A DNA stretch of 64,000 nt, from the NCBI GenBank assembly GCA_020205615.1, contig CM035151.1:47111409-47175408 (forward strand). The letters run 5' to 3'. The notes under the pieces were generated by a model. The model ran no database searches, was not told the origin of the DNA, and was given only the letters and a program-made list of their open reading frames with translations. The stretch is from Panax quinquefolius. Its lineage: Eukaryota; Streptophyta; Magnoliopsida; Apiales; Araliaceae. Within the stretch, counting starts at the first letter, position 1. The number at the start of each line of letters is the position of its first letter. The translations under genes and the position numbers were made by a program. Positions 35,478-47,325 of this stretch are shown piece by piece.

Positions 35478-38350
35478 TGTGACGCCCCCAAAATAGGTAT
35501 ACATCACCCATCTTGAGTCACCAAATACATGGTACAAAAATCAAATACAACTTTATTATACAACAGACGTGTAAAATACGACAAAACATAATCTATGAGT
35601 TTTAATAAGAATATTGTCATCTAGACAATATCCACACTCAATGGAGTCCTCAATACATTTATTGTAACACTTTATTTAATGAGATAGTGAGGACTACTAA
35701 TCTTATCATCACGGACCGAAATCACTCTGGTTCCTCGACTAGTCCAGCCACGTTCTCATTTCACGAAGAGAACGGTGAAAGAAAGGGTGAGCTCAACTAG
35801 CCCGAAGAAGAAATATTATGACTAAGATAATGCAAAATAAATTATCATTAGCCTTCAACGATGTTAAATTGATAAAATATAATAAACATCAAGTTTAAGC
35901 TGCGGTGAGGAACAAGCGATCCATTAGAAGAGTCAGTAGAGAATAAAATCTACTATCTTACATGATTTAAAAGGTTTTCATCACTTTTATCATTTGAGAC
36001 TCGACAATAAATAAACCACATCATCCTCGCTTTTCTGCCCGAGGATATTCATTAGTATCACGACCACAAATTATCCATGCACTACGGGCGAGGATATTCG
36101 TGTATTCATCGATGGTCGTGATCATGATCATGCCAACAATCTATCCATCGATGCACTACTACCCGATGAGGACTTTTACCACATCATTTGTAACATTACG
36201 GTTGTGATTATATCGAATAATCCACAGTCATAATCATACCAAGTCCATCTATGCACTAAAGGCCACATATGACTTTCAACATATTATAAACATGAGGATG
36301 ATGATGATGATATAAGAATTCAATAAAACAAGTTCAAGGATAAATTTGTAAAGATTTATAATTTAATTTATCCGAAATCAATAACGTCAAATTGTCGACA
36401 TGATCTTGCTTTGTGGAGTAAAATTCAAGAATGCTCGAGAAGAATATTTCCATGAAAAGATCTTTGGATGAAGCCTTGAAATATCAAGGATATTCCACTA
36501 ATTTCATGGAGTATAGAAGCCAAAACTTTAATCAACCGAGTATAATAGAATATATGAAACCGCAAATGGATTTTTGCCGCCATGCGGTAATCACGTGAAT
36601 GCAGATTATTCAAGCGAGAATAATAAAGAATGGAATGGAACGAAAGTCGTATGTGTAATTATACGAGATGAGGATATTCAATAGAATAATAAAGAATGGA
36701 ACGGAGTTATGCGTAATCGCACGTGATGAGGATGTTCAGCGAAGAATAATAAAGAATGGAACCGGTCATGCGGAATCCGCTTACAGACGGGATGTTCAAA
36801 CGAGAATAATAAAGAATGGAATAACAATAGAATTCAGCGAGGCATGCGATAGGCCCAGCACAGACGGGTTATTCCAAGCAGAATAATAAAGAATGGAATA
36901 ATGAAGAATTTCACCATGTATGCGGCAGATTGGCATGTATAACGAGTTATTCAACATAATAATAAAGAATGGAATAACAACCCTTATGAGTATTGAAAGA
37001 AAAACTCTCTTCATGAATACGAAAGAATAATACCCCTTACCTTAGAAAAACTGGATACTGGAATAGTGAGGTAGCAAATTTCTCTTCTTCTTTCTCTCTA
37101 TAATTTCTCTCTATAATAATTGCTCTAAAGCTTTTGTGAATTGGTGAGAAATGAAGGAAGAATGAGCTTCTATTTATAGGAAAATATAGTTTCGATAATT
37201 GCACGTTTTGGGGCTCGAAATATTATAGTATAATACCTTCCTCTTTTTCTTCATTTTTAATTTAGTCCTGCAAGTATTATCAAACTTGCACCACCTCCCC
37301 TAATAGTAAATAATGTGAATTAATAGTTCATTCATGTGACTCGATAGTATAATCATGTGAAAAAACTAATTACAGTATAGTACCTTCAACTATACCTCCA
37401 TTTTTAATTTAGTCATGCAAGTATTATCAATCTTGCACCACCTCCCCTAATAGTACATGAATGTGAATCAATAGTACACACATGTGAACAAATAGTTATA
37501 AGCATGTGAAATAATAGCAATTAATTGCTCATTTATCCGATTAATTACACGATTGGTCGATATAACCTCCAGGACATCAATTATTATCGAAATAAATGTC
37601 GATTTCCATTAACACTAATAATCCCGACCTGATGGAACTATCAATTTCATCTTTAATCAACACAACTTATTCATCATTAATATTATAACTCATAATATTT
37701 AACAACGGAGTTTTCCGAGAAAGAGGGGCTTTCAGATAAGGATTTTTTCCTTATTGGCGTATGATTAGGTGACCAAACCTCTCCTTGATGAAGAACTTCT
37801 AGACATTGTCGATATTGCAAATAATAATATGAATAACTTTGTCGTCTCAACTATTGATTTAATAAGAATAAATATTATGCGGATGATCTTTGTGACAATA
37901 ATTGAATCGATAATATGAGAGATATGATGTAGCAATTCTTTGTAGCAATAATTGAGTATAAGCGAGTGACTTCTCACGTAAGCATCGATAATCAATCTGA
38001 GTGTCTTTCTATCGAACCACAGCGTATTCTTGTACTTTTACTACCGGGTAGTTCAGCGGTTTAACGGTAGCACTTTTCGTAGTTATTTTTATAAAAGATA
38101 ATTTTGTTGTTTTCTAACTACGACAATACTTAGTTCCGTTGTGGTCCACTAATGATTGTGTCGTAGTCATCGAATATTCCCTGTTAAAGCGAATATTCCC
38201 GACCAATCGAATATTATATAACCACTTGCTTACTTTGCAAAATTTGTAAATATTACCCACAACTATAACATTATATCAAATCCACACCATAATATTCAAA
38301 AGTATATTTCGAGAAAATTATTCTTTATTCATAAAAGTTGGGGTCTTACA
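35478..38350 (-). mobile_element. 3' LTR of chromovirus E2 (2873 bp)
   Basis: On the minus strand it starts TGTAAGACCCCAAC at 38350 and ends GGGGGCGTCACA at 35478. It has a TATA box (minus 37170-37178), a minisatellite of about six 60- to 78-bp units built on AATAATAAAGAATGGAA (36605-36980), and a second diverged repeat block with ATGCACTA and GAGGATATTC words (36020-36290). The motif GGGCTAGTTGAGCTCACCC is at about 35787-35805. It is related to 15264-17416, 39501-43912 and 56533-58620. Confidence 0.85.
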
Positions 38351-38351
38351 A

Positions 38352-38363
38352 CCTCCCCTTCTT
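38352..38363 (-). other. Polypurine tract of E2
   Basis: The minus strand reads AAGAAGGGGAGG just before the LTR start, preceded by AATTTCGAGGACAAAATTTC, the shared pre-PPT motif. Confidence 0.85.
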
Positions 38364-38426
38364 ATGAAATTTTGTCCTCGAAATTAGGGTACGTACCTGG
38401 TATATCGAAGAGGTGAGTATACCTTG

Positions 38427-38560
38427 ATTTCATTTCAGATTCTAACTCCTAGGTCATTTCCTCAACATCGTGGTTTCTCCACAAAAATTTAACTTGAGGT
38501 ATAACTTTAGAGCGTAGAATATGATCCTTCTTATCCAAGATTTTAACAGGTAACTCTTCA
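38427..38560 (-). pseudogene. E2 chromodomain
   Basis: The minus frame reads YEELPVKILDKKDHILRSK, then VIPQVKFLWRNHDVEEMT, a TAG where Trp is expected, and ELESEMKSRYTHLFD. It continues into IPGTYPNFEDKIS at the pre-PPT motif. The stop is a TGG to TAG change. The domain type matches that of E1. Confidence 0.75.
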
Positions 38561-38591
38561 TACGTTAAATATTCCTCTATCTAAATCAGTT

Positions 38592-39500
38592 CTAATTGAT
38601 AATGTGGTTCGGGACTTTCACATATTTACGTAACATAGATATGTGAAAAATGTTATGAACACGAGACATATTTGGCAGTAAGGTGAGTCTATAGGCCACA
38701 GTTCCTACTCGATCGAGGATTAAAAATGGGCCAATGAATCGAGGGTTGAGCTTTCTTCTCTTTCCAAATCTCGTAACTCCCTTCCATGGAGCAACACGTA
38801 ACAACACATGATATCCAATATCGAATTCCACGTACTTTCGATTAAGATCAGCATAACTCTTTTGTCGATCTTGTGAGGTTTTTATATGTTGTCGGATCGT
38901 TTGAATCTTTTCCATAGTCATACGTATCAACTCCGGTCCCAACAACGTTGCTTCACCCACCTCATCCCAAAGATCTTGAGAACGCCAATTTCTTCCATAC
39001 AACGCCTCAAATGGAGCCACGCCGATACTTGCTTGATAAGCTGTTGTTGTGGGAAAACTCCACCAATGGTAAGAACTTATCGACTTCCTTTGAAGTCGAG
39101 GACACATAGTCTTAATAAATCTTCAAGAGTTTGAATAGTCCTCTCATTCGCACGTCCAATCGAGGATGATATCTTTGAAGCTAAATCAAATCCGAGCCCA
39201 TAGCTTTTTGCAAACTAACCCAAAATCTTGAAGTGAATCTTGGGTCTCGATCGGAAACTATGGATACCTGAGCATACCATGCGATCTTTACAATCTCGTT
39301 TTATGTACATCTGAGCAAGGCGTTCAAGTGTATAAGTTTCTCGTATAGGTAAGAAATGAAGCGGACTTTGGTCAATCTATCAACAATGACCCAAATTGCA
39401 TCTATGCCTTGAGAAAACTTGGGAAGACCGATGAATGAAATCCATGGTAATGTGCTCCACTTTAATTACGGAATTTCAAGTGGTTCTGATGGACCTTTTG
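38592..39500 (-). pseudogene. E2 integrase core and C-terminal part
   Basis: Reading from 39500 down, degenerate frames show AIWVIVDRLTK (first Asp region) and [10 protein letters not shown] (second Asp), then a frameshift through the Glu region. From 39107 a clean frame gives IGVAPFEALYGRNW, LLGPELI, QDRQKSYADLNRKYVEFDIG, LNPRFIGPFLIL and VHNIFHISMLRKY. The upstream half continues at 43913, beyond the inserted solo LTR. Confidence 0.8.
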
Positions 39501-42500
39501 TGTGAGACCACGAATTTTATGAAATAAAAGTATTCAATTTTTCTATTTTGGTAAATAGTTAAATTGATAAAAGTTTAAAGTTAAGGGTAATATGTGAATT
39601 TTTTTTTTTGCAAAGTAAGCAAGTTGATATAAAATATTCGTTGTGTAGGGAAATATTAGATTAGTGGGGAATATTCTTTTTGTGGGGAATATTAAAACGA
39701 CAAGACAATTATTAGTGGACCCCCAGCGGAATTATTATTGTCGGATTGAGAAAGCGACAAAATATTTTTATGAAAATAACGGCGGAAGTTTTATCGTTAA
39801 TCTGTTGAAACACCGGTGTTAAAAGTACAAATGTCTGGCATGGTGGTTGTATAGTAACTGTACACGGTATTGATTATTGATGCTTACGTGATAAGTCACT
39901 CGTTGTTGTTTTATTAGTATTATTAATGTAATAAAAGCAGAAAAACTTTTATATAAAGCGAGAATACTTTTATAAAGTTATTAGTTTTATTAGGCTAATA
40001 ATAAAATCTTTTTATATAAAGCAGAATACTTTTATAAAGTTATACTGCATTTTATTAGACAATAATTAGAATATATTATATTTTATTATGCATAGTGTTT
40101 GCATAAGTACTAGAAATGTTTGATAGTAAAATCTTTTATAAAGTTATTCGTTTTATTAGATTATAAATAGAATATATTATATTTTATTTAAAAGATTTTG
40201 CTTTAAATATGGACCGTAAGATTAAAGTAAATCAATCTGGACCGTTCATGAGTTAGTTACTATGCAGTCCATTTTTCTATAAATAGAAGCTCATTCCTTC
40301 ATTATTTCTTACGAATTCACTAAAACTCTAGAGAGATAAACTATAGAGAGAAAGAAGAAAAGTATTCTACTACTTCACTACTCATATATCCACTACTCTT
40401 CTTCTTAAGGTAGGGGATATAATTATCGTACTCGTAAAGGATATTATTATTATAGTAGGGAATATTATTTGTTGTACTCGTAAGGGGTATTATTTCTTTT
40501 GTATTCATGAAGAGAACTTACATTATTTATTTTTTATTATTACATTGGAATAACTTTGTATATCATGGCTGGCTACTCTATACTTGGTGAAATTCTTACA
40601 TTATTCCATTCTTTATTATTACATTTGGAATATATCACATGCATGCGTTATCTGGTGGGACTGGTTAAAATCTTTATTATTACATTGGAATATCACATGC
40701 ATGCGTTTTTCTGGCGGACACAGTTAAAATCTTCTTTATTATTCGCTAGAATATCGTATCTGCTTGCGTTTCTGGCCGGACCGAGTTCCGTATTTATTAT
40801 TACATTGAGAATAATAACATGCATGTCGGTCTCTATCGCATGTATGGTGAATCCTTACATTATTCCATTCTTTATTATTATGTTGGAATAACACATACAT
40901 GTGGATTACCACATGCGTGGTGAAACGATCCTTTGTATTTCACTCCTTGTTAAATTGTGGAAATGATCTGTTTACGTGGATTATGATGAAAGTCATAATA
41001 AAAGCATTGGACTAATGAAAATCATGGGTATATGTGGTATTAGTAAGTGTTATAATGAGTTATGTTGGTTATTATGTGAAAACATGAAAGTTTCTTAGAA
41101 ATCACAAAGGGTTGAAAAATCAGATTTTGGTGAAAATAGAACATGAAATTCGATTGACGATATCTCCTATTATATTTCGAATTTTTGAGTGTGGTCAAGT
41201 TCTAGAGTTAGGTCTATGAGTTTTGTAACTTATCCAAGTGGAATCACTGGAAAAGGTGTTGTAGATTTTCGTGTGGACTGATTTTAGCAAAGTACGAAAA
41301 TTGTAAAATATGAAAAAGGCTGCTGCCACGATTTTAAAAGGGCTGTTTCGGCCACTTAATTTGTAAGAAAAATTCTGGCCTTTTGGGAGATGAAAGTATA
41401 TGGTACAAAGTACCTCCTGTCCAAAAATGAGCTCATTCCGACTTAAAATGAGCAAGTTATGACCATTTCAATATTTAGGTTTTTTCGACAAAAAATGCTA
41501 TAACCGGAGTTCTATAACTCCGATGACCATGAAATTTAAACTGGAAGCTCACGTTAACATGTGTAAGATCTTGCCAAGATTTGGGAATTTCTGGAGTTAA
41601 CCGTGATGTAGCTAATTTCTTAAGGAATTAATTAGAAATTAATTTTTGAAAAATAGTAAATGAATTTTAAAAATGTCAAGAAAAATATATGTTCAATATG
41701 GGGCTATATTATGCTAAATCCCAGAAAAGAATAATTTTTGGGACTGATTTGGTATTTTTCATGAAAATAGTTTAGCTACGAACATATGAGTTAAATATGT
41801 TATGTGGAGTTGAAGAATTGGTAAATAGGATTTTATGGCTTGGAAATCCTATATAAGGTATATCTGATTTTTGACGAGTAATTTGATTATTGGTGATGAA
41901 ATCTTATGAGTATGACATTTTGAATGATTAAATGCATTATTTGGAAAAGTATAAACAATTAAATGTAATTGTTTATAAGTTTAAGAAGTGATTAAAATAT
42001 TGTTATAGTATTAACAATATTATATTATGATTTTATTAAGTGATTGATAATGTCTAGATAAATTTAAAGTCTTTAATATTTATCCTTGATTTAGTTTGAT
42101 TAATGCTTATAATATTGTCATCATCCTCATATTTATATTATGTTGAAAGTCATCTTTGGTAGTAGTGCGTAGATGGACTTGGTATGATTATGACCGAGGA
42201 TTATTCGGTATAATCATGGTAAGTAATGTTACAAATGATGTGGAAAAAGTCTTCATCGTTGGCGTAGTGTATTGATGGATAGTTTTGGTATGATTATGAC
42301 TATGGATTCTCTTGCCGAGGTGCAAAGATGAATTATTTTATGGCATGATCATGGATAGTTGATGAAAACACGATTATCTTTGGCCGTAGTGCATGGATAA
42401 TTCGTGGTGGTGATGATAACGAATATCCTTAGTCAGTAGTGCATGGATAATTCGGATGATATGGATTGATTATCGAAATTTGAGTCTCAATTTGAAATAT

Positions 42501-43912
42501 AAATTCATGGATGTGATATTACTTGAATATCCTTAAGTAGTAGTGTAGGGGTGATTCGATGATGTGAATTATTTATTAAAGCGAGTCTCGTGATAAAATA
42601 TTTATTATACACTTTTAATTAAGTAGAAGATAGTAGATATCATGCTCTACTTGACTTTTCTAAAATACTGATTGTATGTCTTTGGCATGTAGTGCAAAGA
42701 TGAATTGTTAATGAATATTTTTGGCCGTAGTGCAAAGATGAATTTATTAGTATGATCATGAGCATAAATTCTGATTTGGTATAACCATGATTTCTGATGT
42801 TTCAAGTGAAGATAGGTGATGAAAATTATCTTAAATCACAGTTTGCGAAAAGGAAATTTAGAACCACAATTATGATTATGAGTTATTCATATGATTGTGG
42901 GGATGAGGCTATTGATTTATTTTACATGGATAAAACATTATTGGTGGACTTTTAACATAGAAGATAATAGACCTTTATGGTCTATTTGACTCTTCTAATG
43001 GATTGTTCGTTCACCGCTATGACTATGGTTGAAAAGTTTTATCATCTACCATATGTTCTAAATCTCTAATTTATTATTGATGAAAGCTATTGATAATTTA
43101 ATTATCTTTAGTCATGATATTCTTTCTTTGGGCTAGTTGTGCTCACCCTTTCTTCTTCACAATTCCTTTCGGGTAATATAAGAGTGTCACGAATTGGCGG
43201 GGATAACGAGGGGAATAGAGCAGTGGTCTCTGGTTGTGGAGGTTCTCCTAAGCAGTATAGAAAAGTGTGTTGTATTCTATCTGATATTTAGTAGTTATAT
43301 TTGGTGAATCAAATAGGGTGAAGCGAACCTGACTTTGGAAGGGTATTTTGCCACTATCATACAAGATGTCTAATGACATACAACCTCGTGTTATCATAAG
43401 ACAGGGTTGTGCGCATCCACTTGTCGAGTATATTTACGGGTACTACCTATATGATTTTGGAGTTTATTTGAAATATAATATTCACTTGGAGGCAAGTGGA
43501 GATAGTTATATGTCAAGAGAAGACTCACCATTGGAAAGAAGATGATAGTAATCTTCTCATTTTTCTTTAGGGGTCTATTAGATTGACCAAGGATAATTCT
43601 GTGGACATATGATATCTATTATAACCTAGGGCATGGCCTCCCGTATACGAAGGTTTCCTTGAGCACTTCCCAAAGATTTTAATTTCTAAAAGCGGTTTTT
43701 TGACTATACTTTTATGTAAAGTACCATTGTAAGGTTGTGATCGAGGCACTATGAGAGTTACATACATTTGTATTAAAACTCACGATTAAGCGTGGTCGAT
43801 ATTATATCTGACGAGTTCAACGATTAATATAAATAAAGTTGTATTTGAATTTTGTACCATGTATCTGGTGACTCAGAATGGGTGATGTATACCTAATTTT
43901 AGGGGCGTCACA
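39501..43912 (+). mobile_element. Solo LTR (4412 bp) inserted in the E2 integrase gene
   Basis: It starts TGTGAGACCACG at 39501 and ends AGGGGCGTCACA at 43912. The flanks are TTTTG on the left and TTTTA on the right, a near-matching 5-bp target duplication. The E2 integrase reading resumes across it (QVKAEQQ on one side, GPSEPLEIP on the other, one base out of frame). It holds a TATA box (40278-40286), a minisatellite with CATTCTTTATTATTACA-type units (40540-40900), and a second repeat block with GCCGTAGTGCATGGATAATTCG-like units (42140-42760). It is not the same subfamily as the host's own LTR. No internal sequence remains, as expected from LTR-LTR recombination. Confidence 0.85.
40278..40286 (+). 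promoter_or_regulatory. TATA box of the solo LTR
   Basis: TATAAATAG in the context TTCTATAAATAGAAGCTCATTC, shared with the E2 LTR in its own orientation. Confidence 0.6.
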
Positions 43913-44229
43913 TTTTATACTTGTTGCTCCGCCTTGACTCGTTGGCAAGTTAAACACCTTGAGATAAACTCCGCTATCTCTCTCTTCATATTGCTCCACC
44001 AAAATGTATGTCGAAGATCACGATACATTTTGGTACTCCCAGGATGGATTACAAACGGTGTGTTGTGCTCCTTCATCATGATTTTATACTTTAAATCATG
44101 GTTGTTAGGAACACAAAGTCTGGAGTTGACTCGAAGTATTCCTTCTTCATTGATTCTTGCTTCCAAAGCATAGCACCTTCTTGGACTTTCTTCATCACGC
44201 GATCGACTCCCAGTGCATAGCTTGAGCAA
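43913..44229 (-). pseudogene. E2 integrase N-terminal zinc-binding region
   Basis: The minus frame gives a linker with RVNSRLCVPNNHDLKYKIM, then EHNTPFVIHPGSTKMYRDLR, FWWSNMKREIAEFISRC and LTCQRVKAEQQV. This is the HHCC (zf-H2C2) module. It ends two codons before the solo-LTR junction at 43912. Confidence 0.8.
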
Positions 44230-44362
44230 CTTTAACTTTATCGATTAAAGTCGGTTCTACTCGTATATTCGCCATTATCACATGGGTCCCCTGAGTCTTT
44301 AACTCTATCTCCATCCTTTGTAAGTCATATAAAATGGGCCTTTCATTGACAATAATGCACTT

Positions 44363-45318
44363 TCATTCCGCATATGATCTTCTATTTAATGCATCAGCTA
44401 CTACGTTCGCTTTTCCAAGATGGTATTGAATGGTATGATCGTAATCTTTCAACAACTCAAGCCATTGTCGTTGCCGCATGTTGAGTTCCTTTTGAGTGAA
44501 GAAATATTTGAGGCTTTTATGATCCGTATAGATTTTCACCTTTTCTCCATACAGGTAATGCCTCCAAATCTTAAACGCAAAAATGACTGCTGACAACTCT
44601 AGATCATGAGTAGGATAATTCCTCTCATATTTTTTGAGTTGTCATGAGGCATAGGCTATGACTTTCCCATGTTGCATGAGAACACATCCTAACCCTTTAT
44701 GCGAAGCATCACTATAGATGACAAATCCCTCCGAGGCGGATGGTATTGTCGAGCAGTCTTTGAAATGAGTCTCCTCTTGAGTTATTGAAAATTCTTCTCA
44801 TATTCCTCGCTCCAACCGAATTTTGTATCTTTTCGAGTCAGCTGAGTTAATGGAGTAGCGATTCGAGAAAACCCTTCTACGAATCTCCAATAATAACTAG
44901 CTAAGCCGAGAAAGCTACGCACTTTGGTCATTGATTTAGGTTTCTCCCAGCTTTGAATTGCTTCAATCTTTGCCGGGTCAACAGATATCCCATGATTTGA
45001 TATCATGTGCCCAAGGAATGCAACTTTCTCAAGCAAGAACTAGCATTTCTTCAACTTGGCATATAGCTAGTTTTCACCAAGCTTTTGGAGTATCAGCCTC
45101 AAGTGTTGCTCATGGTCTTCACGGGTTTTGGAGTATATGAGGATGTCATCAATAAAGACGACCACAAAGTGATCCAAATATTCCTTGAATACTCGGTTAA
45201 TCATATCCATGAAGGCAACAGGAGCATTAGTCAATCTAAAAGACATGACTAAAAATTCATAATATCCGTACCGAGTTCTGAAAGAAGTCTTTGGAATGTC
45301 ATCAGTTTTAATCTTCAA
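44363..45318 (-). pseudogene. E2 RT second half, connection and RNase H
   Basis: On the minus strand, 45318-45067 gives [35 protein letters not shown] and the catalytic [14 protein letters not shown] break follows, then 45036-44782 reads [21 protein letters not shown] and [19 protein letters not shown] (connection). A frameshift near 44780 leads to degenerate RNase H with the [10 protein letters not shown] region, and 44596-44363 ends with [30 protein letters not shown] and VADALNRRS. The Arg for Gly in SFRLTNAP departs from the usual SFGLTNAP. Confidence 0.85.
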
Positions 45319-46114
45319 CTGATGATATCCAGAATGAAGATCAATCTTTGAAAAGAATTTGGCGCCAGAATCTGGGTCAAACAGTCATCAATGCGAGGCA
45401 GCGAGTACCTATTTTTGATGGTGACATGATTGACTCCCAATAATCAATACAAAGTCGCATACTTCCATCTTTCTTCTTCACGAATAGAATAGGAGCACCC
45501 CAAGGAGGCGTCTTAGGGCCAGAATGAAACCGATGTCTAACAATTCCGTGATTGGGTCTTTAACTCTGAAGTTCAATAGGAGCCATTCAATACGGGGCTT
45601 TGGAAATGGGTTTTGTACCGGGTTCAAGGTCGATAAAAAATTTAATTTCACACTCTGGGGGTAGGCCAGGAAGTTCTTTAGGAAATACGTCAGGAAATTT
45701 ATTAACAATAGAAATATTTTTCAAATCTGACGTATTTTTGTTTAAATCTGTGACATGAGCTAAGAAAGCTTGACATCCATTTTTCAATAAACGAATAACT
45801 TTATAGCTTGAGATGACCGTGATTGATTTTAATGGTTTGGTCACTTGAATTCGTATAATAGGTTGATTAGGAATATGAAAGCTAACAACCTTACGAAAAA
45901 TAATCAATTTTAGCATGATGAGTAGTTAACCAATCAATCCCTAAAATCACGCCAAATGCAAGTATTTTTAAAGAAATAAGATCGACAGGCGGTTACCGAT
46001 TTGAATCAAACAAGACTTATAAACAGTGGATGTAATGAAGGTTTCTCCCAACGGAGTTTCAACCGATAAGTCAAAGTCTAACTTCTCAAGAGTCAAATTT
46101 AAACGTTGAGCGTA
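45319..46114 (-). pseudogene. E2 protease C-terminal half and RT N-terminal half
   Basis: From 46114 down, a degenerate frame shows LEKLDFDLSVETPLGE and GVILGIDWLTTHHAKID, the second half of the protease, without the catalytic DSG region. From 45916 a frame reads ISIVNKFPDVFPKELPGLPP and EIKFFIDLEPGTKPIS (RT entry). RT then decays through several frameshifts between 45700 and 45320. E2 stops at 46114, where an F-type LTR begins, so gag and the protease active site are absent. Confidence 0.75.
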
Positions 46115-47325
46115 TGTGACGAACGAGAATTTTGTAAATTAATTTTAATATTTATTGGATTAAATAAATATTTTCGATGATTTAATTATTAGATTAAATA
46201 ATTAATTAATGCAATTGTGGTAGATTAATTTAATTATATGTATTACATTTATTAAATTATGTGGAGAATTTTTATTATCGAAGTATGTGATTATGTGAGC
46301 TTATTGTATTAAAAGAAATATTTAATAAGCCTATTGGTATTTTAATTAATTTAATTATTAATTAGAGAGTTAATAATTTGACATTATTTTTTATGAGAAA
46401 TTATTATATTTTATTTAAAGTAAATTAAATAAGATATTGATTTATTTTATGAAGGAGTGTGACATTAATTAAACTATATGATAAAGCTTTATTAGATTAA
46501 ATAGTTTTGAAATCTATTAAGCCTAGCCAAACATGGCCTTAGTGGGAGTTACTAGCAGTTACCCATGACCGGGGTTAAGCTGACCAAGATCTTATCAGTT
46601 CTCTTTTCCTTTATTATCATGTACTTTTTCTATTCATTTTCTAAGTCTGAAAACAGAGAGGGAGAAAGAGTTAGAGAAATTGTCAGATAAAATTGTGAGA
46701 TTTATAGATATTGGGAGTGTGTAATAAACAAGTTGTTGTGAAAGAGTCATCTGTGATCATCTCTTCTAAATTATACTCTGGGTAATTTCTCCAAACCCAA
46801 TTTCTATTTTACGTTGTTTGAGTTTTACAAAAATGGCTTTCACAGTTTATTGTAAAGTCTTTATGATGGGAAATTGTAAGGCTTATGTGCATATATAGGT
46901 TAAGATGTTGTCAAATTATATTTAATTATATATATTTTGTAAAACATAACATCAGTTTCATGAAAATACGTAGTATATGATTTCTACAAAATTACAGAGT
47001 ATGGGTTTTGGCCTTATGGCCTTATACGTGTTATTTCATGTGTTGATCATATATTATCCCTAAATTTTACACTTGTATATTATTATACACGTTGATACGA
47101 AGAGACCAAACTTTAAACGAACGGATTCGGTGTTATAACGAATCCGTAGTGTCAATTTTCATATTTTATTTTCAAAACCTTCATGAACATCAAAGTCAGT
47201 GAAATTCACATATTTTAGTTCCGTGATTATGTGTTTTAATGAGTTAAAACCATTCTATAAATGTTGGGTTATGTTTATGCATGAATTATAACATGTGGGT
47301 ATGATTAATTTCGTGCTGTAGTAAC
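46115..47325 (+). mobile_element. Truncated LTR of type F, copy 1
   Basis: It starts TGTGACGAACGAGAATTTTG at 46115 and matches 58621-59827 throughout, including GAGTATGGGTTTTGGCCTTAT and GTTGATACGAAGAGACCAA. Similarity ends at about 47313-47325, before any CA end. The remaining 3' part, including any GC-rich block, is missing, and a minus-strand G/B LTR begins directly. Confidence 0.75.

Noticed and set aside
36605..36980. CRISPR-like array
   Set aside because: Unit length and spacing vary, repeats are diverged, and the context is a plant LTR. This is a minisatellite.
36668..37014. Overlapping ORFs over the 36.7-37.0 kb repeats
   Set aside because: They translate a minisatellite in an LTR; the repeated RIIKNGT-type peptide comes from the repeat unit.
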